Notes: generated from the letters alone by a model not told the origin. DNA of 64,000 nucleotides from Anniella stebbinsi (GCA_029215795.1 JARDYH010000003.1:178510382-178574381), one strand, 5' to 3'; shown: positions 11,111 to 23,540, numbered from the stretch's first letter. Translations and numbers: made by a program.

Positions 11111-12705
11111 TCAGTGGGTTCAAAATGTGCACAGCAGTGTGCTGGATTTCAGCCTTGGCTGGCAAATATTTGCCTCCAACATTTTCCCCTAGTGATTGTT
11201 GCCTGCATATAAAAACAAAAATACCATAATCCTCTTTTATTTTGAGCTTCGTAGATGCCAGCGCTCAAACATTTATTTTGAGGTCATTTTGTTGATTTTA
11301 AATCCATCATGTCAGAGGATGCAATTTGAGGGTTGTAGTTGAAGTGTAGTTCATCTAATTAGGATGTATTATTATGATATATCTCCTCCCAACTCTTATT
11401 GTTGCTTTCCTAAATATTTGATTAGGATTGATAGTATTAATACAGTGATGTCAGAGATTGCATTAAGAAAATAACTGCATTGGGAGTCCATAGATACATT
11501 TGCTTCTCTAGTTCCTCAATCCACCCAGACAGAACACCCTGCAAGTATTTCAGATTTCCCAATATGACTTTTCAAAAGCTCAGCTAGATTTTAAAAATGG
11601 GTATGATTGTCAGTTAATCCTGGTTAATAAATTTAAAACTTTTGGCATAAAACAGATCACCAGTTTGTACAGCAACATTGCATTAGTTCTTTGCAAGATG
11701 GGGGAAAATGTCAGTTCAGAGAAAAGGTTTTCATGAATGAAAGATTATTTTAAAAAAAGAAAAGAAAAAAGTTTTTTTTTATTTTCTCAGAACAGAACAC
11801 AATCAATTACAAGAAAAAGAGCTTTGTAAGCAAGATATTTTTGTTTTTCTTTTGGCTTAAAAGAATATTTTCATGAGGCCTTGAGATTCAAGAAGGATTT
11901 TTTAAGCAACTGTTTTTCATATTAACATAGAATTAGGAATGCCTAAGCATTGAAAATTTAGAAAAGAACAAAACCCCTTTTCCTATGGCTCTGTATGGCA
12001 AAGGGTCAAAGCATTTTACAAACATCACCCTTGAGTGAAGAATGACATTTATGGTCTTTCCCACCATATCACCAGCCAGCCATGTTTCATTTCAAAGAGG
12101 AAAATGGTTCCTAAATCATAGCAGGATGAAATGTTTTACAAATATTGTATTGGGAAGAGCTGTCAGTGAATGGACCTGAAAATACTTTATAATTACTCGT
12201 TTTTCGCATTTTAGGCAACAAGATATTAATGCTATCAATAAAAACAGGTCCACTTTTGATTTTATCTGCACACAAGTGTGTTGATGAAGTGTGTACTTTG
12301 CTTTCAAATCAGAGTTTAGAAAGAATGTGTTAAGCCAGCAACAGGGGAAACCCCTTTGACCTAAAAATGATCTTACTGTTTCCCCTTTCATATAGAAAAC
12401 TTTCTTCGACACAGAGATGAGGAACCAGATTTTTAAGATAACACATAAAGGCATGGATTGTAAGATACAGGGTATATTCCAAACGATATAACTAAGCAAA
12501 CACAAAAAATATATTTCGAAAGCTGTTTTATGCATTTTGTGGGATGTAAGAACTCCAAAAAAGTAGTGACTAATAGCCAAGAAAGCAGATGTCTGAGATG
12601 AGTTCAAGGGAAGTCCAGTCCAGTTAAGATGGTTGCTGGTAGGATCTAGGGTTGGAGGAGAAATTAGTTTGTTTCACATTTATCTTAGTTTTGCAGCTTT
12701 GAACC
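11111..12705. other. Unassigned AT-rich unique DNA
   Basis: No repeat recognised. The sequence is of ordinary complexity without TE hallmarks. The longest frame, 163 residues on the minus strand at 12116-12607, has no domain, signal peptide or codon pattern that I can identify and is in AT-rich DNA; I do not call it a gene. Stretches such as 11230-11480 look like single-copy DNA. Confidence 0.45.
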
Positions 12706-12713
12706 AATACATC

Positions 12714-13026
12714 AGCCTGAAGGCCAAATTTATTTTGAGAGAAATTCTTGGAGGCCGCATTCCAGTGTGGATGGGGCCAATGAACAAAGGGTTGGGGCCA
12801 AAGATCAAAGGGGTGAACCCCAGCATATTTTAGCTTGAAACTCTTATTGCTGGCAACTAAGTCTTAGGAGAGGCATTTCAACCTTTTAGAAAGAGAGGAA
12901 CTGCACAAAAGCTGGGAAATGGGGTTGGGCCAGATGAAAAGGATGTGGTCACTTGAGGAACCCTGGCCAGATTGGGACCCCAGGAGGGCTAGAAGTGCCC
13001 CCTGGGCCTGAAGTTCCCCACCCCTG
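12714..13026. mobile_element. Old hAT-like element (CAGGGGTGGGGAAC end)
   Basis: The right end is the reverse complement of CAGGGGTGGGGAACTTC and the left end is CAG plus cctgaaggcc. Flanking octamers CAATACAT (12706-12713) and CAATATGT (13027-13034) agree at 6 of 8 positions, as expected of an old target duplication. The interior ('gcattccagtgtgg', 'tattttagcttgaaactctt') recurs at 30945-31278. Confidence 0.6.
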
Positions 13027-13029
13027 CAA

Positions 13030-13660
13030 TATGTGAACTCAAACGCTGCTATACTTTGAAATTCGCACTAATCCAAACTTTGCAATAGACTTCTCCAATA
13101 AAAAAACGCATACAAAAATGTGTCTATTAGGGGAAAGTACACACAAAAATGCATATATTAGTAGCCCAGCTGTTGTACAGTGCCCCTGTGTGGGCCTTGG
13201 ATAAGCTTGATCCTTTAGAAAGGTACAGAATACCTTTGCATGTAGACTCTTGTGGGTCTCTAGATCAACCAAACTGGCCAACGTAAGGGCAGAATTACAT
13301 CTTCCCCAGATTGAAAGCCAGGCATGGAAGTTGGCAGAGTTGTTTTGGCAGAAAATCATTTTCTGACAGGCTTCAGTCTTGGTGGCTGAAGCTTACAGAG
13401 AGATGCGGGAGGGCTCTTGGCAGCAGAAGCTCAGTAAAATGGCTTTAAATGTGGGCTTCTCTGTTCCTTTTTATTAAACTTGGGCTATGAGAAGGCAAGA
13501 GGAACCTTGTTGCAAAGCCTAATTGCACAGACATTTGTTCATAGAAACTTTTTATTTTAAAAAATGTCAAAGTTCAGGATGAACTGAATTTAGGAGTAGA
13601 AATATAAGAAATGGAGAGAAACCAAAATCGATACGTTTGTCCATCCCTGTTAGGTTGTTC
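13030..13660. mobile_element. Old AT-rich hAT-like repeat, partial
   Basis: Shares 'tgtctattaggggaaag', 'aaaaatgcatatat' and, at 13560-13660, 'atgtcaaagttcaggatgaa' followed by 'gtccatccctg' with the AT-rich family at 23541 and 39401. The copy is interrupted and decayed. No target duplication is readable. Confidence 0.4.
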
Positions 13661-13817
13661 TATATTTCCCCAACAGGATGTAGATTCTCAACCTCAGTCA
13701 TAGGAGGGAACTTCTCTCAATGTATACTTCATTGTGAAGATAAATCTTTGAGGTGAAGGTCAAGAAGCAAGGAACATTCCATATCTGCTATCAGGAGAGA
13801 GTCACAACTGAACCTAG

Positions 13818-14231
13818 GGATGCTGGAGAAATTCAAGACAGACTAAAATGAGTTTGGATTTCTAAGAATCTGACCTGCAGAATCTGCTGTGGACCAGCCT
13901 CCTCAGGCCGTGCAAGATCCATGGACTTCTGGATTCCCCCTGAAATTTATGCAAATTCATTTGCAGGAAAATACACACTTTCTGCTCAGACATATGCCAT
14001 GCTGGAAAATACATGAAGGGAAAAGTAAAAAGGAATGGGGGACAATATGTTAAATGTTACATACTAACATAAAATTGTTGTGAATTTTCTTATGGAATCA
14101 TTTTCATATTTGACCAGAAAATGGGGGGGGGGGGAAATGAATCTGTTTGTGAATGGACGCTGGAACCATTGAAACTGCACAATCAATGAAACAAACATGG
14201 GATGGATTTCATAAAATCCTGACATCCCTAG
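13818..14231. mobile_element. Old AT-rich hAT-like element
   Basis: Begins tagggatgctgg and ends gacatcccta, consistent with TAGGGATG-type ends. The interior includes 'catttgcaggaaaatacaca' and an atggatttcataaaatcc end region like other members of the AT-rich family. No matching flanks, so borders are approximate. Confidence 0.45.
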
Positions 14232-14639
14232 TTAGAACACTTGCATCTTTTATTGAAGAATATCAGCACTAGCATGTGTTCTGGAAGCAGGGTGTAGAAT
14301 TGGGTTGGTTCATCGTCTTGTGGAAGCTTTGTGCCTTAGAACCTGCACAGTGACACAGGAAAATGACAGGGGCAACTTTCCTCATCATTGTACACTCCTG
14401 TTGGGTACAGTTGCACCTCCTGCATGCTTATATTATACTTACGTAGTAGGGAGACACCATGATGTGAAGGTGTTTTTCCCAGGGTAAGGTTCATCCAGTG
14501 CACAGTGCTTACCTCCGAGATGTCCCCAAATGCAGCAAACCCGACTGCATAATTCATGGTAATGGGTTTAGTCTTTCAGTTTCTGGATTAAATTTATGAC
14601 TATTTTTTTTTAAAAAAATGCACTGTTGCTAGATTCTAT
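14232..14639. other. Unassigned DNA
   Basis: No gene or named repeat seen. The overlapping 60 and 73 residue frames on opposite strands at 14305-14557 carry no recognisable motif. Confidence 0.4.
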
Positions 14640-14775
14640 TTTTGTTTATATTTCTGTTTTATACTGCAGTTTTAAAGTTTTATATTTTATCTAGTATTGT
14701 ATTTTATGGTTTTAATTGTTGTGAATCGCCCAGAGAACTTTAGCTATTGGATGGTATATGGATGTAATGAATTAA
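14640..14775 (+). repeat. L2-type LINE 3' tail
   Basis: AT-rich run ending in 'gtgaatcgcccagagaactt', 'tattggatggtatatgg' and 'atgtaatgaatta', the terminal signature shared with the tails at 9970, 46440 and 52920. Only the tail is present. Confidence 0.55.
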
Positions 14776-15039
14776 TATACATATTTTGTCAGCAGCCAAT
14801 ACCAAGAGTTAGTGATGGTGGGAGACACAACCCCTCCATTCTGGTTACATTTGGAAGTGGGCTCAGCAAACTAAGCTTTTCCTCCTTCCAATGGAAAATA
14901 GCTCAGTCTGATTGTATTGTTATAATTATTTGATTTTTATTGTGTAATCACATGTTCCTTTTCCCTCTCCACTTCTATTATAAAAGGGAACTGCATCACT
15001 CTTCTAGCTTCCTTACTTGGACATAACTTGGACTTATGA

Positions 15040-15176
15040 CTGCATTAAACAAAAATCCTATTCTTGTCCAGGTAATGTAGCCCAAACCAAGGATTAAATT
15101 TAAGGTTCAAATCCTTAGAGGAAGTACCATTGAACTCATTAGAATGTATTTCTGAGTAAATATGCATAGGACTGCA
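15040..15176. repeat. Dispersed repeat with 'actcattagaatgtatttctgag' type core
   Basis: Contains 'atgcataggactgcaatgcc' after 'tttctgagtaaata'. The same phrase recurs at 16045, 38232, 46383, 46506, 49163 and 61783. Repeats of this type are abundant in squamate DNA; I cannot assign it to a named class with certainty. Confidence 0.45.
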
Positions 15177-15720
15177 ATGCCAAGTTCTCCCACCCCCCTC
15201 ATGTGTTCCCAGTGTGATATTTATTTACAGTTAGTTCATGTTTTGATTCAGAATGGCTTCCTTAAAACTTGCTGGCTTGTAGCTATTGTAAACAAAGAGG
15301 GCTTTTTCATAGTTGTACATGGTGAAAAGTTTTTTTTTTTAAAGAAGAAGCCACACTGGTAAATTTTTATGGTCTATTGTGAGCCACTAAGAGGCAGAAA
15401 TTTGGGAAATGGTTTGCCTTCAGATCGTATGGTTTCTTAATGATCTCCTGGCTGGTCTTACATGATTCTTTGTGTGGTTGGTACTGGATAGCATGAATGT
15501 GGCTAATGAGGGATTGATGAAGGGCGGGTGGATACACTCTCTCTTCAATCCACCAAATTCTTCTGGGGATTCCTGGTCCTGCCATTTTTTTCTGCTGCAT
15601 TTTTAAAGGTTCCCAATATCTATTGTGTTTGGAATTATTTATTTATTTATCAAGTATGGCTCTTCATAAGTTCTAAGAGGCAACAGTTCCTGTGGTGTTT
15701 TTTTTAAATCTTTAAACTGA
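15177..15720. other. Unassigned DNA
   Basis: No gene recognised. A tattt-type run lies near 15640-15652. Confidence 0.4.
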
Positions 15721-15779
15721 CAGAACAGCCATTCGAATAGAGGACTGTCCTCTATAAAAGAGGACACATGGCCATCCTA
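15721..15779. repeat. DNA transposon end fragment (gaggactgtcctct)
   Basis: Contains the palindromic word gaggactgtcctct and ends in catggccatccta, the reverse complement of a TAGGATGGCC-type end. A second set of the palindromic words is at 57900-57975. Only one end is preserved here. Confidence 0.4.
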
Positions 15780-16430
15780 GATTGGTGGCTCCCCATGCGC
15801 TTTCTGGGACAGGCACATGCCTTCCCTGGGTGATGTGGCACAAATCGCAGCACCCTACATGTTCCCAGGGACATACACATCCCTTGCTCCCACCCCGTCA
15901 CAGAGGAAAAGTTCTGGTGATGGGATGGGGGATACTAGGAATTCCTGCTGCTGCAGGAGCTCCTAGTGTTCCCTGTTGCCACCCCTTGAGTTATAAATCT
16001 TTAATTCCCTTGTCTTCTGTTTATGGCCCAACACACAACTCAATAGGAAATTCAGGCTACAATCCTTAGACTTATTTCTGAGTCAACATGCATAGGATTG
16101 TCAGCCTGCTCCAGTTCTCCTGAACCCACCTTCTCTCTGTCAATCTTATCACCACCCAAGTCTACTTCACATAATTGCAGAGGCAGCTTAAAAAATCCAA
16201 AAACCCTTTGGAAAAAAAGAATGAAGCTGTTCTACCACCATCTAGGGGGAAAGTGCTGGAGAATTTCTTATCCCCCTGGAGAAATTAAGTGAAATGGTCT
16301 CCACACCCTCCCTGCCCCAATTTCTCTTCTCACAAAGAGGAGGGAGAATTCTGAGATTCCATTTGACGCAGCTGTAGATATTACATCATCAGAACAGATT
16401 TGTTAATTGAGGTTTGAGCACTAGCTGAGG
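15780..16430. other. Unassigned DNA with a dispersed-repeat fragment
   Basis: Positions 16045-16105 hold 'acttatttctgagtcaac' and 'atgcataggattg', the dispersed repeat seen at 15040. The rest shows no gene or named repeat. Confidence 0.4.
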
Positions 16431-16900
16431 CAAACCATGAACATGCACATTTCTCTACGTTGCATATGACATACGAGAGCGGCATCATTTTATTTTTGGG
16501 AAGAAAATGAATTGCCCTGGCAACATGGAGCTAATGCTAGATCTAGGTTTCAAACTGCAATATGACAAATGACTTTTAGAAGAAGGAAGCCTTAATAAGA
16601 TGCGTGTTTTTCATTGACCAGGAAGTGATAAACACTGACATCTAAATGTCAAGTGGATTTTTCAAACCTGGGGTATGTTTGTTAATAGGCTTTTGTTATC
16701 TCTGCTTCCTTTTATATGCACAGTAGTGGGGGAGAAATGTGTACAAACAAAAATGAAGTATTTTTGTATGTACTGTAAGAGAACAGCGGTTGATCATTTC
16801 GGTGAGTAGCATGCTTACTAGGGTTGCCTAGCAACGCTAACCATAATTGATGCTGCTCCGATGAGGGATAGAGAGGAGTTATAGACAGTAGGAAGCTTTG
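16431..16900. other. Unique AT-rich block, candidate conserved noncoding DNA
   Basis: A block without repeat hallmarks that ends near a perfect X-box palindrome at 16823. Its sequence texture (balanced, no microsatellites, no TE words) is that of single-copy DNA. Function is unknown; conservation cannot be judged from one sequence. Confidence 0.3.
16823..16835. promoter_or_regulatory. RFX X-box palindrome
   Basis: GTTGCCTAGCAAC fits the X-box consensus GTNRCC-N-RGYAAC exactly and is a near-perfect inverted repeat of GTTGC. RFX family factors bind such sites, often in promoters of ciliary genes or in enhancers. A related half site, ccctggcaac, is at about 16516. Whether it is used is not known. 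Confidence 0.45.
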
Positions 16901-17694
16901 CTCGTTTGTGTTACTGAAAGAGATGTGACTACATTTGGATATAGAGAAGTAGACATCATTTGGAGCTGGGATGTGACCTTTCTGAACATTTCTAGGTGGA
17001 TTTTCAAGGGGGTTGTGTGGAATTCACTAGGTACGCTATTCACTAACTCCTTCTTAGATTTGAGATTTTCACTAGGTATCAGTCAAGAATTGTGTGGCAT
17101 CTTTTCTCTTTTCCCTCTCCCTGAGCCAGGGTCTCCCAGAGAATATCAAGTATGCAAACCCTAGTGTCCTGTCGAGATTGGTTCAAGGTTCCCCAGAAGA
17201 TTGTTCTTCAGCAGCTGCACTTACTAGAAGGGTGAGAAACAATCAGGTCTAATGAAGCAGAGTCAAGTCTGGCTATGCAGGATGGCAAGGTCAGATCAGG
17301 CAGGTTTGGTCAGGACTCTGGGCAGATAACTATGGCAGGTATGGGATGGAACACACTTAAGATGAGTGGTTGTCTTAGCAACATGCAAAGGACTTCAGAA
17401 GCCTTATGAAGGCTGCCAGGTCTGAACCTGCTGGTCACTTTGCCCCCTCTAAGGAGCTGTCTACTTCTTAAAGGAGCATTGTTTGATTCTGCAGTCATGG
17501 GTTCCTATGGTTTGTAGGCAATGAGGGCTGCATCAGACCCAAGGAGACTGGTAAAGCCATGTCCTTGGGCCTCGGAGGTCCCAGGATAGCAGAAGATGGG
17601 TTACTGGATGAACCCTCCTTCTCTTCCTCTTCATGTGAGCCATGGGGAGGAGGGGAGATCAAAGCTGTAGATGCTCTTTACCATGGATGGACAA
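16901..17694. other. Unassigned DNA
   Basis: No gene or named repeat recognised. The 88-residue frame at 16898-17164 has no motif. Confidence 0.4.
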
Positions 17695-17776
17695 AAGGTT
17701 TCCAGGTGTTTTGGACTACCATTTCCAGGAGTTGAAGTTTAACACATCTGGAGATCTATATTCTGCCCACACCTGC
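17695..17776. repeat. Palindromic MITE-like repeat (tctccagatg family)
   Basis: 'ccaggtgttttggactacca' with 'tttccaggagttgaag' faces 'acacatctggagatct'. This is the same family as 4288, 35320, 38006 and 61928. Confidence 0.45.
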
Positions 17777-18127
17777 TTTATACACCAACATTCCATACAA
17801 TGAAGTGCTTCAAACCATTACAAAAGATTTATAATCTGCCTTTCAATTTGTCAAAATGTCAAGCATCATTTTAAAAAATGCAAAGAATGAAAACAACAAC
17901 AACAAAAATAGAAAAAGCAGAATTATAGCATTGGATTGATAAAATATAAAGACCATAATAGAATCTAAGAACAGAAATAATAAACATACCTCCCTACTAC
18001 CCAAATCATGGTTCAGTTAAAACCCACGGACAACTAAAATAATTTAACTGAATGGCTAGAACTTTAAAAAAAGAAAGACAACCCTGAATAGAAATACACC
18101 ATTGCTTTCCTTTGATGATAGTATTGC

Positions 18128-18169
<42 letters not shown>

Positions 18170-19357
18170 TTTGTTGCATACAATGGAAGATTACATAGAA
18201 TTGTATGTTTCTCTACCTCCAAATTAAATTGATAGAATTTGTTTTGACTAACTTTGGAATGCATCCATTATAGCTGATCCTTCCTTGTATCTAGAGAAGA
18301 TTCTTTTTTTCCCTATGTTACCCAGTTCTCCCTTAAAAATAAAAAAAATACTCTAATCCAGAGTATCTTTATTCACCTTGAACATGTTGCTACATAATTA
18401 TTTCTGCTATATTTACATGGAGCCCAACAGTTATTGCTTTTGAATGTAGCAAAATATTTTTTCAGCACTCTGAAATCTGCAGCGGTAAGATAAGCTTTAT
18501 ACCAGGTCCCACTCTTCAATTTCAGTTTCTTAATTATACTGTACGTTACAGCCAAGTATTATTAATATGGCCTTGTATTGATCACTGCTTTTTAACCATG
18601 CTAAAATAATTATTTTCTTCCTCAAGCATTATTTCATACTATACAGCTAAATACCCAAGCATTTTTCAATGCTGGCTAAAAGAGATGACGTCCTTGACCA
18701 CTGAGTACTTGATGGCCAAGCACTGATTAAAGAGTGACATGAAATATAAAAGGCTGCTCTATTTTATTATTGATTCATTTGCTGCAAATTAAAGAATTTC
18801 CCTCTTATCCATTTCCCAATATTTCTACTTTCAAAAGATACCCACAGATAAACTAGAAGTGTCAGATTCATTAAAACTTAACTGACAGAACTCCTACTGC
18901 TTTACATTAATTTTATTTTACAAATGCATCTTGTCAGATATGACTAAAATATTTACATTTGTTCCTTCTATGAAGCTATTTATCTATCTAGGCAATTTTC
19001 AGTCTTGCTAAAGGTGCAGAATTACTTCAGGCTTAGAGGAGCAGCTTTCTCAATCAGTATGCTGACATGCACAACTGCAATCATCTACATATTTGTTTGA
19101 GTTGAAAAACATGGTGCTTTTTTACTTCATGACCTTTTTGCAATCAAACAAAGATCAAGAGTCAAAGGAAATGCTCTATTTCTCCTCTAATTTGACCCAG
19201 TTCAAAGGTAATGTTCCTGCCCACTTGGGGAGGAGATGGCATGTACTTCCCTCTTCAGGTTCATGGAATAATATGGGGTTGCATACACACAGAGACTCAA
19301 GCAGTGTGATTCTTCCCTCTTAAAAGTCCACTGGTGGGGGAAGAGGACATAAATTGC
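17777..19357. other. Unassigned AT-rich DNA
   Basis: No gene recognised. Apart from the AAT microsatellite at 18128 it lacks repeat hallmarks and reads like single-copy DNA. Confidence 0.4.
18128..18169. repeat. AAT microsatellite (14 units)
   Basis: Uninterrupted AAT/ATA run of about 42 bases. It makes the poly-leucine run of a minus-strand frame, which is therefore not a gene. Confidence 0.95.
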
Positions 19358-19377
19358 ACACACACACACACACACAT
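19358..19377. repeat. CA microsatellite
   Basis: About ten uninterrupted CA units. Confidence 0.9.
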
Positions 19378-19486
19378 TCATTTAGAGTGTTTACCTCTTA
19401 AATTACATTATGGGTGGAATGGAGAGGAGGGGTATGCACCCACTCCTCTACCACAAAAAAGGATCACCACTAGTTAGGGTATGGAC

Positions 19487-20707
19487 TAGGGATGTGCAGG
19501 GACCCCCCCCCCGGATCAGATCGGAACCCGGATCGGGACTTCCAATTTTGTCCCGGATCGGATCGGACAAAATCGGAGGCCCCCTGGACCGGATCGGGCC
19601 CAATCCCAATCTAAAAATCGGACTCCCCCCCTCCCTGTCATCACCTGGTGCTCTACTGAGGCTGCAAAGCCTAGTTCTCAGTAGATCTCTGGCAATGGAA
19701 GGAGGAGGACGCCCCCCTAGGTAAGCCCCCCCTCACGATCCTCACCTGGCCGGGCTGTCCGCTTCCATCGGTGGGCGTCAGCTGGCGCCCACTGATGGAA
19801 GCAGACAGTCCTCCCAGGTAAGGCCCCCCGCTGTCCACTTCCATCGGCAGGCGCCCACTGGCGCCCGCCAATGGAAGCAGACAGCCCCCCCAAGGTAAGC
19901 CACCCCTCGCTCCTTACTTGGCGGGGTGTCCTCGTTCCGTTGCCGGAGATGTACTGAGAACATGGCCTAGTCCTCAGTAGAGTCCTCAGTAGAGGACTAG
20001 GCTGCGAAGCCTAGATCTCAGTAGATCTCCGGCAATGGAAGGAGGAGGACGCCCCCCCAGGTAAGCCCCCGCCCCCCGCGATCCTCACCTGGCCGGGCTG
20101 TCCATTCCATCGGTGGGAGCCCACTGGCACCTGCCGATGGAAGCGGACAGCCCCCCCAGGTAAGCCCCCCCTGCTCCTTACCTGGTAGGGTGTCCTCCTC
20201 CTTCCATTGCCGGTAAACTACTGTGAACTAGGCCTCGTGGCCTAGTTTACAGGACAGCTGAAGGTGATGACATCATCACCTGGCTCTTTCCTGTAAACTA
20301 GGCTGTGAGGCCTAGGTCACATTAGTTTACTGGCAATGGAAGGAGGAGGAACCCCCCCAGGTAAGTCCCCCCGCGATCCTCACCTGGCCGTGCTGTCTGC
20401 TTCCATCGGCAGGCGCCAGCTGGTGCCTGCCAATGGAAGCAGACAGCCCTCCCAGGTAAGCCCCCGCCACTGTCCGCTTCCATCGGCGGGTGACTGCTGG
20501 CGCCTGCCAATGTAAGCAGCAGCGGGCGCCAGTGGGTGCCCGCCGATCCTCCGTTTTTTTCCGAACTGGATTGGGTCCTTACGGACCGGTTTGGAAAAGA
20601 TCGGATGATCCAGGGGGGGGGGTGTGATCAGAAATTAGATAATTGCATCCGATTTCCCCTGGATCGGCTCCGGATTGTGGATCGGAGCCGATCCAGTGCA
20701 CCCCCTG
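19487..20707. mobile_element. GC-rich hAT-like element, GATC-rich ends
   Basis: Left end TAGGGATGTGCAGGG, right end GTGCACCCCCTG, with a perfect 8 bp target duplication GTATGGAC at 19479-19486 and 20708-20715. Subterminal DNA is full of ggatcgg / cggatc words. The 1221 bp interior is a chain of short foldbacks such as cttccatcgg...ccgatggaagc, and repeated AGGTAAG borders (for example 19719, 20058, 20157, 20359, 20453). One unit contains ggtgatgacatcatcacc. No transposase frame. Confidence 0.9.
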
Positions 20708-20715
20708 GTATGGAC

Positions 20716-21123
20716 AGGCTCAAAGGTATATAGTCCATATGGAGGAAACCCCCCCCCCCCCAATTATAGCTGTATGAATGGCAAAGACAATTTCTAACCA
20801 CAATGTCAACTTAGCTACAAAATCAACTCAACTGAAGGTCAACAATTGTACATGAGGTACAAGTATCCTCAGTTCTGGTTTGATGGGGAAATGCCAAGTG
20901 GTGAGCTGACTCCCCACCACTTCTGCATCTATTACTGCTGTGGGGAGAAAAATGAAGGAGGGAAGCACCACAGTCATGGCTCGTAGCAGAGGATGGGGAG
21001 AAGGAGGCTTGGTTCCAGGAGCCATATGAAAAGCTGCCCCTGGCCTCTTGCTGCCCTGGCTGCATGAGCCTGGCAGATCTTAGAAAGTGGTGGTCCTTCC
21101 ACCGTGGACATTTCCTCTCCCGC

Positions 21124-21165
<42 letters not shown>

Positions 21166-21560
21166 AATTTATTTCTTACCTGCCTCTCCGTCTCCGTAAG
21201 TTTGTTCTTTCCAACATTCATTTTCAGTATTAAAAAGTCTTTCATTTGATGAACATTCCTTAAAACTGCAATAATTTCAAGTGCTGATTCACCTCTGGGG
21301 GAAAGAGGAATGAATTCCACCCACCCACCCAGGAAGAAAAGCTTTAGAAGACTGAACATAGAATGCAAAGCTTATGCTGTGTGGACTATTCTAATGGATA
21401 TGAGCTTAAGGATATAAAAATCTACGTACACATACCTGCAGTACCGAGGTATATTAGCTTTATACCAATTTAACTGCCATCCCCCAAAGAACCCTAGGAA
21501 TTGCACTTTAACAAGTATTTTTAAGCATTCTTTCTAAGGATCTCTAGCCTCTCTCAGGGT
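20716..21560. other. Unassigned DNA with a CAT microsatellite
   Basis: No gene recognised. The frames reading poly-His or poly-Met come from the CAT run at 21124. Confidence 0.5.
21124..21165. repeat. CAT microsatellite (14 units)
   Basis: Fourteen perfect CAT units, read as 14 histidines on the plus strand and as methionines on the minus strand. Confidence 0.95.
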
Positions 21561-22148
21561 GCCAGGATTGGGAGGCCATATGTCTTACTTTACTGAAGAC
21601 AATCATCTATTTCAAGGCCTGTCAGAGGGCAGTCCTCTGTTTTTTTCCAGTCTAAGTCCTGTTGAAAGTTAAAGAACCATAAGACAGGAGAACAGGGGGC
21701 CATAAAGTTGAAGCCCATCACTAGGTAGCACAGGTCACCTGGTCTTTCCCACTATAGTGAGCTGTATAACATTTTCACTTAAATAATATTAATACTTCTA
21801 AATGCACATCTGCACATATACATCAGCATGTGCAAAAGAAGAAGACAAAAGATGACATCTATGCAAAGAGATGTCATAATTTGTCTTCTTCTTTGATTAT
21901 GTTTCCCCTTCTTAGGCAATATAGTGATGTGTAAATGGCCACCCTATTCCCTACCCCAAAACTTCCCAGGGTACACTGCACAGAGACTGTTATTACTCAT
22001 TTATAACAGAGTGCTACTACTAGTTTATGCTGTAGCACAGATATGCTCTCACACAAAGTCCAGGTTTCTGTGTTCCTGGGCACACTAATAGGGATCAAGA
22101 AGCAGTTTAAAGATCGTAAGTAAATATTTTGATTTCAATGTTCTCCCA
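21561..22148. other. Mostly unassigned; possible old hAT-like remnant at 21565-21720
   Basis: The words 'ggccatatgtcttac', 'agggcagtcctctg' and 'cagggggccataaagttg' resemble the interior and ends of the gaggactgtcctct family, but no clean ends exist. The remainder is unassigned. Confidence 0.3.
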
Positions 22149-22504
22149 GGCCTCATCTACAAGAATTCGGCTTTACGCCTGGTTAGCCGATTATGCGCAT
22201 ATTCGCAGAAGCGCTTTATCGTAAATGTGTATGCAGGAGGTAATTGAGCACTCAACGGGTGACCTTACTGGTTGTTTCAAATGCGCTTTACAGGTAGTTA
22301 ATGCGGAGAACTGCTTGTTCACATAGTCAAAATGCGCTTTAACGGCCGGAGCAAAATAAAACTCGCTATTTAACGCGCATTCGATAATGCGCATAATCGG
22401 ATGTTTAAAGCGCCTCTACGCCCGATTTGCGCTCCGTTCTTGTAGATGTAATTTTTTTAATGCGCCTTGAAAGAGCTTTAAATGCCTCTTGTAGAGGCAG
22501 CCCC
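22149..22504. mobile_element. CpG-bearing MITE with TCTACA-type ends
   Basis: Left end ggcctcatctacaagaa, right end cctcttgtagaggcagcccc, inverted copies of a GGCNNCNTCTACAAGA motif. The interior repeats aatgcgc / gcgcatt and gcgcttta / taaagcgc many times on both strands, unlike the AT-rich surroundings. No coding frame. Target duplication not resolved. Confidence 0.65.
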
Positions 22505-23540
22505 AGTCTCCAAAGTGACTATATTAAGATATTCCTTTTTTCTGTAACCAGAGATCTGTTTCTGAGCCTGAGCTATGCAGGACCTGGATTTAAAATATCT
22601 TTTAAAAGCAGAAAAACATCTTTAATTTAGACACTATGTACTGTAATTTATATAGTCTCAGTGAATTTCAATGGTACAATATATTTAATTTATTAAATAT
22701 AGGGCCCCAGGCTCATAATAGAAGCCACTGAATCAATAAGCCTTTTAAGTTATCTTTATTTATTTAAAAATGTCTGGATAAATTAAAATAAAAAGAATTC
22801 CAATTTTATATGACAAATGGAAAAAGAGATTCAAATGACTGCTTTGTTTAAAATGAAGTCTTCAGGCACCATTGTTTGATTTTAACTTCATACAACTGAA
22901 AGCACTCATGACATTGGGCCTAGTTTGAGGGCCAGCAGATTAAAGAGTATTGCCTTTCTCTTCTTAGTGTCTCAGACACTTCTGGAACGAACATCTCAAG
23001 GACTTTTCCTTTGCTCTATTAGCTGTAGGAACCCTACATTATGTCCAAATTTTTGCAAATAGCAGAAACTTCCAAAAATAAATGCTCAAAAAAGTTCCCT
23101 GAATTCCAGGAAACGCCAGCAGCTCAGCTCTCAGATGCAAATCAAGTTGTACACACCACAGAACTCCATCGAGCCAAAATAAGAAAGAAAGAAAGAAAGA
23201 AAAATGAAAAGAAACCTGAATTTCCCAGTGATGGAGATTCCTATTCTTTATGTGGTGAGCTTACACATGAGGAAAGTGCCTGAATGGGGCTATGGTTAGT
23301 ACAAAATCTGAAAGTGATGTAATACCGGCACTTCCCCATTTTGGTGTGCAATGTGTGTCTGTGGGGGGGATTGAAATGGATAGAGCAGTAGGACAATGGT
23401 CCTCTGATGATATTACTTAGGGGATCTCTTGGATGGATGTGGCTCTCAGAGTTAAGAACAGCATTGACCCCTAGTAGCTAAGAGCCTTATGATTCTGTCA
23501 CACTTGGTAAGCACAGGATGTGGTTTTAGTGTTTGTTAGT
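22505..23540. other. Unassigned AT-rich DNA
   Basis: No gene or named repeat. The 80-residue frame at 23041-23283 includes a short GAAA-type run (KKERKK) and has no family resemblance that I can see. Confidence 0.4.

Noticed and set aside
12116..12607. 163-residue minus frame in AT-rich DNA
   Set aside because: Cysteine, leucine and isoleucine rich as AT-rich DNA often gives; no domain, no splice or promoter context that I can defend. Could be tested by conservation.
21124..21165. Short tandem repeats considered as a CRISPR-like or coding array
   Set aside because: A plain CAT microsatellite without spacers. No CRISPR array exists in the window, and none is expected in a vertebrate genome.
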